64,000 nucleotides of DNA from Myxococcus guangdongensis (GTDB lineage: Bacteria; Myxococcota; Myxococcia; Myxococcales; Myxococcaceae). Shown here piece by piece: positions 58,565 to 64,000 of this stretch. Both the position numbers and the translations under genes were made by a program. Positions within the stretch are counted from its first letter, which is position 1, and every line of letters starts with the position of its first letter. Location of the stretch: contig NZ_JAJVKW010000003.1 in the NCBI RefSeq assembly GCF_024198255.1, positions 372,001 through 436,000 on the forward strand, read 5' to 3'. The notes below the pieces were generated by a model. The model was not told the DNA's origin. It did not search any database and was given only the letters and a program-made list of their open reading frames with translations.

Positions 58565-60457
58565 ATGAAGCCGTGCTCGCGTTTCTCGGTGCCCGTTACC
58601 GCGGCCCTGCCGCTCGTCGCGCTCGCGACGTCCGCCTGGGCCGGTCCGTTGCGCTCCCCGGACCGGGGATTGGACGGAGCCACGCTGGTGGAGGATTCGC
58701 AGTACATGCGCCGCGTCTTCGAGGAGAAGTCCCGGGGCGCGGGTGGCGAGAGCATCGCCATCGACCTGGCCGACCCGGCCCAGTACCGCTTCGTGATGAA
58801 CCGCCTGCGCGGCTCCGGGAAGACGGTCGCCAACGCGCCCCGCCTCTTCGAGCGGCTGGCGCTGGCGCAGAGGAAGGCCCTGGCGCACAAGAGCGCGGGC
58901 ACGCAGGCGGCGCCCCTGGCCAACAACTGGGGCTGTGACCACTTCCTCAACCTGACCCGCGGCGTCACCAGCGGCGCGGTGCGCGTCTACGAGAGCAACC
59001 CCTGGGCGGCGTGCCTCAACGGCGCCAGCTACGTGTACACGGACATCGTCGCCTTCAACGCGAACAACGCGGAGACGCAGACGACGGTGGTGGACTCGGC
59101 CTCCGGCGAGGAGTACGCGGCCGGCCAGAGCTTCGACGACGTCATCGTGCGGCCGGCCATCCCGGTGAACCAGGACCGGCAGGTCATCCTCGACTCGATG
59201 ATGATCGCCATGAACGAGAACACGGGCGAGGAGGTCGTCACCTTCGTGCGCGGCCAGTCGAGCACGACGACGGGCGGCGCGGACCTGGCGCTCGAGCACC
59301 CGCGCCTGTCGGTGCCCACCAGCGGCAAGCTGAACACGGAGCTGTGCCAGATGCGCGGCGGCATCGACTGTGACTACGCCGCGGTGGGGGCCTCGCTGGC
59401 GCCCTCGGGCGGCAACCCCCCGACGAGCATCGCGCTGCGCAACCCCGCGGTCACGGCCTCGTGGGTGGGGGATGCCGCCAACAACTTCCCCCTGACGCGC
59501 GCGTGGGACTGGTCGCACGTCTACGTGCCCACCAAGTTCGTCTTCAACGCGGGCAGCAAGAACGGCATCGCCTGCGTCATCAAGGAGATCCTCCCGGGCT
59601 CCAAGGTGCGTCTGGTCAAGCCCATCACGGGCGGCACCTGCATGAGCCAGGCGGACCTGACGCCCTTCCTCGCCGGCTCCATCAACAGCCAGACGGCGAG
59701 CGTGACGCTGCTGGCGGACCTGACGCGGGAGACGTCCATCGCGGGCACGGGCGTGGAGAACTGCGCGATGCAGACCATCATCAACCAGCCGGTGGAGTAC
59801 GTCATCACGGTGAGCACCAAGGTGAACTGCGGCACGGCGGCGAACACGCCGGCGTCCGTGACGGTGCGCATGCTGTCCGACTCGCGCTATCGCTATGGCG
59901 TGCAGGTGTGGAACTCCTGCATGGCGGAGGGCACGACGGTGGTGCTGGCGGATGGCAGCGTCGTCCCGGTGGAGTCGGTGAAGCGCGGCCAGCGCATTGT
60001 GACGAACGCGAAGGGTGACCTGCTCACCGTGCGCGACATCCAGGTGGGTGGCGAGCGCGACGCGATGGTGAACCTGCGTGACGACAAGGGCCACGCGGTC
60101 AGCCTCACCGACAAGCACCCGGTCATCATGGCGGACGGCAAGCCGCTGGCGGCTGGCAAGCTGAAGGTGGCGGACCAGGTCAGCACCCGCGAGGGCGTGG
60201 CCACGCTGACGTCCGTCACGCGCGAGAAGTACACGGGCAAGGTCTACAACTTCAGCCTCGGGACGACCGAGGAGCTGGCGCGCGCGGGGAAGCACGCGAA
60301 CACGATGTTCGCCAACGGCTTCCGCGTGGGTGACAACGCGATGCAGGGCGAGCTGACGGCGCCCGTGGCGGATTCGCGCGAGACGCTCGAGCGCCTGCCG
60401 GCCTCGTGGCACCAGGACTACGCCCGCGCTCCGGCGTTCGTGGCGGGTCAGCGCTAG
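58565..60457 (+). CDS. secreted protein with C-terminal intein-like Hint domain
   Basis: The protein has 630 residues from ATG 58565 with GAGGGGG six bases upstream. A signal peptide ends in SAWA-G. Residues about 30-450 are an extracellular domain of unknown family with paired cysteines (CDHF, AACLNG, LCQMRGGIDC, NSC). Residues 452-591 form a Hint domain: C452 in NSCMAEGTTVVLADGS, block B SLTDKHPVI with H518, then REKYTGKVYNF and the C-terminal FANGFRVGDN with N591. Bacterial intein-like Hint domains cut their own chain at the Cys, giving cleavage or cross-linking of the N-terminal part. A 39-residue tail follows. No homing endonuclease. Confidence 0.88.
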   Translation: MKPCSRFSVPVTAALPLVALATSAWAGPLRSPDRGLDGATLVEDSQYMRRVFEEKSRGAGGESIAIDLADPAQYRFVMNRLRGSGKTVANAPRLFERLALAQRKALAHKSAGTQAAPLANNWGCDHFLNLTRGVTSGAVRVYESNPWAACLNGASYVYTDIVAFNANNAETQTTVVDSASGEEYAAGQSFDDVIVRPAIPVNQDRQVILDSMMIAMNENTGEEVVTFVRGQSSTTTGGADLALEHPRLSVPTSGKLNTELCQMRGGIDCDYAAVGASLAPSGGNPPTSIALRNPAVTASWVGDAANNFPLTRAWDWSHVYVPTKFVFNAGSKNGIACVIKEILPGSKVRLVKPITGGTCMSQADLTPFLAGSINSQTASVTLLADLTRETSIAGTGVENCAMQTIINQPVEYVITVSTKVNCGTAANTPASVTVRMLSDSRYRYGVQVWNSCMAEGTTVVLADGSVVPVESVKRGQRIVTNAKGDLLTVRDIQVGGERDAMVNLRDDKGHAVSLTDKHPVIMADGKPLAAGKLKVADQVSTREGVATLTSVTREKYTGKVYNFSLGTTEELARAGKHANTMFANGFRVGDNAMQGELTAPVADSRETLERLPASWHQDYARAPAFVAGQR

Positions 60458-60485
60458 TCCGCGGTTTCGAGGAACGAAGCACCGT

Positions 60486-60526
60486 CGCCCCACCGACGCG
60501 GCTCGCGCCGGTGGGGCGTTCTGTCT
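60486..60526 (+). terminator. intrinsic-type terminator after the Hint-domain gene
   Basis: Perfect ten-base arms CGCCCCACCG/CGGTGGGGCG (60486-60495 and 60509-60518) with a 13-base loop are followed by TTCTGTCT. They lie 29 bases past the stop. This is the most classical terminator in the window. Confidence 0.68.
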
Positions 60527-60567
60527 GGGTGGGCAAGAGATACAACCGGGTGACGACAGGAGCGCGG

Positions 60568-62265
60568 ATGCGGAACACGGTGGCGATGAGTGTGTTGGTG
60601 ATGGGTTTGCTGGCCTGCGGAGACGCGCCACCCCGGCCACCGCCGCCGGGCTTCTGTCCGGAGCGTCCCGCCGCCCAGGTGCCCTGGAGGCCCGGTCAGG
60701 TGCCGCTGCGGGTGCGCGCTCCCGAGCGCCTCGATGCGTGGCGGGCCCGCGTGGGGCTCACGCGCTCGGCAGGAGCGGTCGCGCGCTTCGAGGCGTGGCG
60801 AACTCGCGCGGTGTTTGCGCAGGCGGCGCGGGACTCGGGTGAGAGGGATGTGGCGGGCAACGCGGGGTCGGCTCGGAACGAGACGGTACCGACGTGGCAC
60901 GCGGATGAACTGGACGTCGCGGGTCTGTCGTCGCGCGCCCGCGCGGGGCGCTCGTCCGTGGTGGCATCGACACAGGGCGCAGTGGACCTGTCGGGCCGCT
61001 CGTGGTGGGCCACGCCGTGCCTCGTGGGGACGCCGGGCCTGGAGGTGGCGACGCCCCGGGTGGCCGTCACGACGTCCGGCCGCGCGATGGCGGTGTGGCT
61101 CGAGAACGATGGGCTCAATGATGCGCTGTGGGTCAGCGAGTACACGCCCACCACGGGCTGGTCCTCCGCGCTCGAGATGGACCTCTTCCGCGAGCTCCCG
61201 GAGGACGAGCTCCGGGTGCGGCAGCCCCAGGTCGTCGCCGACGCCGACGGCCGCGTGCTGTTGATGTGGCTGCAGAGCGAGGGCTCGGCCGCGACGCAGC
61301 TGTGGTCCACGCGGTACCTGCCGGACGAGGGATGGAGCAAGCCGGACCGCGTGCTGGCGCATCCCCTGGGAGACGCCACGCACCTGGAGCTCGCGCGGGA
61401 CCCGGCGGGCACCTTCACCGCCCTCTGGACGCAGTTCGACGGCGACACGTTCAGCGAGAATGTCTGGAGCACCCGCGGCTCGCCCTCGACGGGCTGGGAG
61501 TCCGCGCGTCGCCTCGACACGCCCGCGCCGGGCTTCTCCCTGGAGCCTCGGGTGTCGGTGAGCTCGGATGGCCACGTGGTGGCGGGGTGGGACCGCTTCG
61601 ATGAGCTGGAGGGCATCCCCGTGGTGTGGTTCAGCCGGTGGACCCCCGCCGAGGGCTGGAGCGCCGCGGAGCGGATGAGCCCTCCAGGCGTGGACGGCTT
61701 CTACGCGGAGCCCGTGGCGGGCCCGGGCGGCGCGGCGCTCGCGCTGTGGAGCGGCCTGGGCGCGGTGGAGGTGGAGCTGTGGGCGCGGCGCTTCGTGCCC
61801 GGCTCGGGCTGGTCCACGCCCGAGCGTCTGGAGGAGGTCCTCGGCAGCTCCGGCGCGGCCCAGGCCAGTCCGGAGCGGGATGGACGCACCCTGGTGGTCT
61901 GGCCGCGCGCGCGCGACGGCGTCACCCGCCTGTCCAGTCGAGCCTTCGAGTTCTCCCGGGGCTTTCGTCCACGCGAGGACGTGGCCCAGCCGCCCCAGGG
62001 GCGCACCGCCATGGACCCTCGCGTGGCGACGGTGAGCCCGTGGGAGTCGCTCGCCGTCTGGACCCAGGAGGTCGAGGGCGGCCGGCGCATCGCCGCCAGT
62101 CGCTATGTCCTCGGCCGGGGCTGGGGACCCGCGACGTGGCTCGACTCGGAGACCTCCGCGCAGACGGGCTCCGCGCGCGTGGCCGTGGGCGCCCAGGGCG
62201 GGGCCGTGGCCACCTGGCTGCACGGGGGTGAGGCGCCCGGCGTGGGCCTGAGCGTCTTCCAATAG
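60568..62265 (+). CDS. lipoprotein with a seven-repeat propeller-like domain
   Basis: The protein has 565 residues from ATG 60568; AGGAG lies five bases upstream. Signal peptide ends in lipobox LLAC. A linker is followed by seven repeats of about 55 residues, each with a W-S/A-x-R/E strand and a GWS or GW turn: LWVSEYTPTTGWS, LWSTRYLPDEGWS, VWSTRGSPSTGWE, VWFSRWTPAEGWS, LWARRFVPGSGWS, LSSRAFEFSRGF and IAASRYVLGRGWG. Seven such units suggest a closed seven-bladed beta-propeller on the cell surface. Function unknown. The thiL gene begins 28 bases after its stop. Confidence 0.85.
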   Translation: MRNTVAMSVLVMGLLACGDAPPRPPPPGFCPERPAAQVPWRPGQVPLRVRAPERLDAWRARVGLTRSAGAVARFEAWRTRAVFAQAARDSGERDVAGNAGSARNETVPTWHADELDVAGLSSRARAGRSSVVASTQGAVDLSGRSWWATPCLVGTPGLEVATPRVAVTTSGRAMAVWLENDGLNDALWVSEYTPTTGWSSALEMDLFRELPEDELRVRQPQVVADADGRVLLMWLQSEGSAATQLWSTRYLPDEGWSKPDRVLAHPLGDATHLELARDPAGTFTALWTQFDGDTFSENVWSTRGSPSTGWESARRLDTPAPGFSLEPRVSVSSDGHVVAGWDRFDELEGIPVVWFSRWTPAEGWSAAERMSPPGVDGFYAEPVAGPGGAALALWSGLGAVEVELWARRFVPGSGWSTPERLEEVLGSSGAAQASPERDGRTLVVWPRARDGVTRLSSRAFEFSRGFRPREDVAQPPQGRTAMDPRVATVSPWESLAVWTQEVEGGRRIAASRYVLGRGWGPATWLDSETSAQTGSARVAVGAQGGAVATWLHGGEAPGVGLSVFQ

Positions 62266-62293
62266 ACGCGCCCTTGGTCTTTCCTGTCGGACG

Positions 62294-63244
62294 ATGCCTG
62301 GTGAGTTCGACTTCATCCGCCGCTTCCTCGGCCACTTCCCGAAGGCCCGGGTGCCCGTGGGCCCCGGAGATGACTGCGCGGTGCTCGCGCCCTCGCGCGG
62401 GGCGCTGTGCGTCACCACCGACGCCGTGGTGGAGGACGTGCACTTCACCCGCGCGTCCTTCTCCCCCGCGGACATCGGTCACAAGGCGCTCGCGGTGAAC
62501 CTCTCGGACGTGGCCTCCATGGGCGCCACGCCGCGCTGGTTCGTCTGCGCGCTCGCGCTGCCCCGGGACTTCCCGCCCGCGCAGCTGTCGGGGCTCGCCC
62601 GGGGCATGGCCGCGCTGGCCCGCGAGCACCGCGTGGCGCTGGTGGGCGGCAACTTCACCTCCGCGCGCGAGCTGTCCATCACCATCACCGCCACCGGCGA
62701 GCTGTCCCGCCCTCCGCTCACCCGCGCGGGAGCCCGACCCGGGGACTGGCTCTACGTGTCCGGCACGCTCGGCGACGCGCGCCTGGGACTGGCCCATCTG
62801 CGTGCCGGGATGAAGCGCGGCGCCAGCGTCCAACGCCAGCGCCGCCCCCAACCCCGCGTGGCCCTGGGCCAGCTCGCCGCGCGCTTCGCATCCGCTGCAC
62901 TGGATGTTTCCGATGGTCTTGCACAGGACCTGGGTCACCTGTGCACCGCGTCCGGTGTGCGCGCGGTGGTGGAGCTGGCGAAGCTGCCGATGTCGCCCGC
63001 GGTGCGGAGGCAGCTGGGCCCCGAGGGGGCGCTGGCGGGAGGGGAGGACTACGAGCTGCTCCTGGCCGTCCCCTCGGCCCGGGGGCGGGCCTTCGAGCGG
63101 GCGTGTGCTCGGGGCGGCCACGCGGTGACGCGCGTGGGGACGCTCTCCGAGGGGGCGGGGTGGGTGATCCAGGACGAATCGGGACGTGACGTGCGCCGGC
63201 CGGGCGGGTTCGACCACTTCCGACAACCCTCCCGGGTGGATTGA
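62294..63244 (+). CDS. thiL: thiamine-monophosphate kinase
   Basis: The protein has 316 residues. ThiL (AIR-synthase fold) signatures: EFDFIRRFLG, GPGDDCAVL, VTTDAVVEDVHF, DIGHKALAVNLSDVASMGATP, GGNFTSA, and the C-terminal SAALDVSDGLAQDLGHL and GGEDYELLLAVP. It phosphorylates thiamine monophosphate to the active diphosphate in the cytoplasm, the last step of thiamine biosynthesis. No other thi genes lie nearby. It may share a transcript with the lipoprotein before it or the chemoreceptor after it (59-base gap). Confidence 0.95.
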   Translation: MPGEFDFIRRFLGHFPKARVPVGPGDDCAVLAPSRGALCVTTDAVVEDVHFTRASFSPADIGHKALAVNLSDVASMGATPRWFVCALALPRDFPPAQLSGLARGMAALAREHRVALVGGNFTSARELSITITATGELSRPPLTRAGARPGDWLYVSGTLGDARLGLAHLRAGMKRGASVQRQRRPQPRVALGQLAARFASAALDVSDGLAQDLGHLCTASGVRAVVELAKLPMSPAVRRQLGPEGALAGGEDYELLLAVPSARGRAFERACARGGHAVTRVGTLSEGAGWVIQDESGRDVRRPGGFDHFRQPSRVD

Positions 63245-63303
63245 CCCTGCCCGACAGCAAGGCTAAACCCAGGGCGCTTCCGCCCCTCCCCCGAAAGCAT
63301 CCC

Positions 63304-64000
63304 GTGCGCCGTCCCCTACGTGACGACACTGCCCCTGGATTGACGCCTCGCCGCGAGCCCCTGCAGCGCCTGGTGCGCGCCGCGGTGGACGGGCGTCGCA
63401 CGACCAAGGTGGTCTCCCTCCAGTCCAGCATCACCAAGGGGTATGTGGTGCTGGGGTTGGCGCTCACCATCTGGATGGTCCTCTCGGAGCCGCTGGCGCA
63501 AGGGCTGGTCGAGATGCTGGGCCTGGACCAGGCGGCGGAGTGGAAGGTGGCCATCCGGATGCTCGGGGCCATCGGAATCACCGGTCTTGCCGCCTTCGCG
63601 CTGCCGTCGCTGCTGGCTCGCGTCACGCGCGTGAAGGTGCTGAGCAACTCCGCGTACGAGATTTCGCAGGGGGATTTGTCCAAGCCCGTGGCCGCCGAGG
63701 GTGGCAGCACGCGCGACGAAATCGACGAGCTGACGGGCGCCATCATCCGCATGCAGGAGAACCTGCGCGAGCTGGTGGGCAAGATCCAGGAGACGGCCAA
63801 GAGCGTGGCCGACACGGCCATCGACCTGCAGCGCTCGGCGGAGAACGTCAACGGCTCCACGGAGGAAGTGGGCTCGTCGATGAACATCATCGCGGGCGGC
63901 GCGGAGACGCAGTCGCAGCTGGTGTCCAAGGCCTCCAAGGTCATCACGGAGATGGCCAGCAGCATCCAGCGCACGACGGGCAGCGCGGAGGACGCGGCGC
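63304..64000 (+). CDS. methyl-accepting chemotaxis protein, N-terminal part
   Basis: The frame is open from GTG 63304 to the window edge, giving 232 residues. Basic N-terminus, then two membrane segments (about 45-61 and 86-104) separated by only about 25 residues, so almost no periplasmic sensor domain. A HAMP domain follows (about 105-158; AYEISQGDLSKPV, DEIDELTGAIIRMQENLREL), then the beginning of the coiled-coil signalling domain (SAENVNGSTEEVGSSMNIIAGGAETQSQ), with likely methylation sites. It reads as a chemoreceptor that senses through its membrane or partner proteins. The C-terminal CheA/CheW tip is outside the window. Start is tentative. Confidence 0.88.
   Translation, partial: MRRPLRDDTAPGLTPRREPLQRLVRAAVDGRRTTKVVSLQSSITKGYVVLGLALTIWMVLSEPLAQGLVEMLGLDQAAEWKVAIRMLGAIGITGLAAFALPSLLARVTRVKVLSNSAYEISQGDLSKPVAAEGGSTRDEIDELTGAIIRMQENLRELVGKIQETAKSVADTAIDLQRSAENVNGSTEEVGSSMNIIAGGAETQSQLVSKASKVITEMASSIQRTTGSAEDAA

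Noticed and set aside
58559..60640. 693-codon minus-strand frame opposite the Hint-domain gene
   Set aside because: Antisense to a gene with signal peptide and Hint motifs; product is a low-complexity Arg/His/Val chain.

Overview
The window is about 70% GC with few short intergenic gaps. It carries a Ras-like GTPase of the MglA type, PilT-family ATPases, very large hybrid histidine kinases, many lipoproteins with Asp/Ala/Gly-rich linkers, a TIGR02996-type leucine-rich protein and a methyl-accepting chemotaxis protein. This points to a myxobacterium, most likely family Myxococcaceae. It reads as ordinary chromosome: I see no rRNA, tRNA, CRISPR array, transposase or phage gene.

Layout. 1-2382 (-): 3' part of an Oar-like TonB-dependent receptor cut by the window edge. 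2556-13138 (+): a small membrane-anchored protein, then two hybrid kinases, one of 2462 residues with about 31 consecutive HAMP-like units, GAF, kinase core and three receivers, the other REC-PAS-PAS-kinase. 13167-17799: a secreted protein of unknown function, an EamA transporter and the heat-shock repressor HrcA. 17866-25802: a carboxypeptidase-regulatory-repeat/PDZ protein, a lipid-kinase-like enzyme, an EF-hand lipoprotein, a histone-H1-like basic protein, a HAD phosphatase and two lipoproteins. 26015-29896: an M50 protease overlapping a zinc-ribbon membrane protein, then a DinG/Rad3-type helicase. 29988-35710: two tandem paralogous lipoproteins, a TonB receptor, a small unknown protein and a LysR gene reduced to its DNA-binding domain. 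35835-42177: a 1087-residue repeat protein, a small lipoprotein, methionine aminopeptidase and a leucine-rich protein. 42178-42873: non-coding, with an 86-bp tandem repeat. 42874-47759: a secreted metalloprotease operon, a lipoprotein, an acetyltransferase and an orphan protein. 47815-50848 (-): two adjacent PilT-type ATPases. 51138-54887: an acetyltransferase, an MglA-like GTPase overlapping a PocR-domain histidine kinase, and a NYN-domain protein. 55045-56321: a VOC-ArsR-SRPBCC operon. 56759-62265: three exported proteins, one carrying a C-terminal intein-like Hint domain. 62294-64000: thiL and the start of a chemoreceptor.

Themes. Signalling and surface biology dominate. The items most likely to be new are the 31-HAMP cytoplasmic kinase, the GTPase/PocR-kinase translationally coupled pair, the PilT paralogue with a duplicated N-terminal domain and a long Ala/Gly-rich linker, and the secreted Hint-domain protein. 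Convergent genes are often separated by strong GC hairpins without U-tracts, which I annotate as probable terminators.
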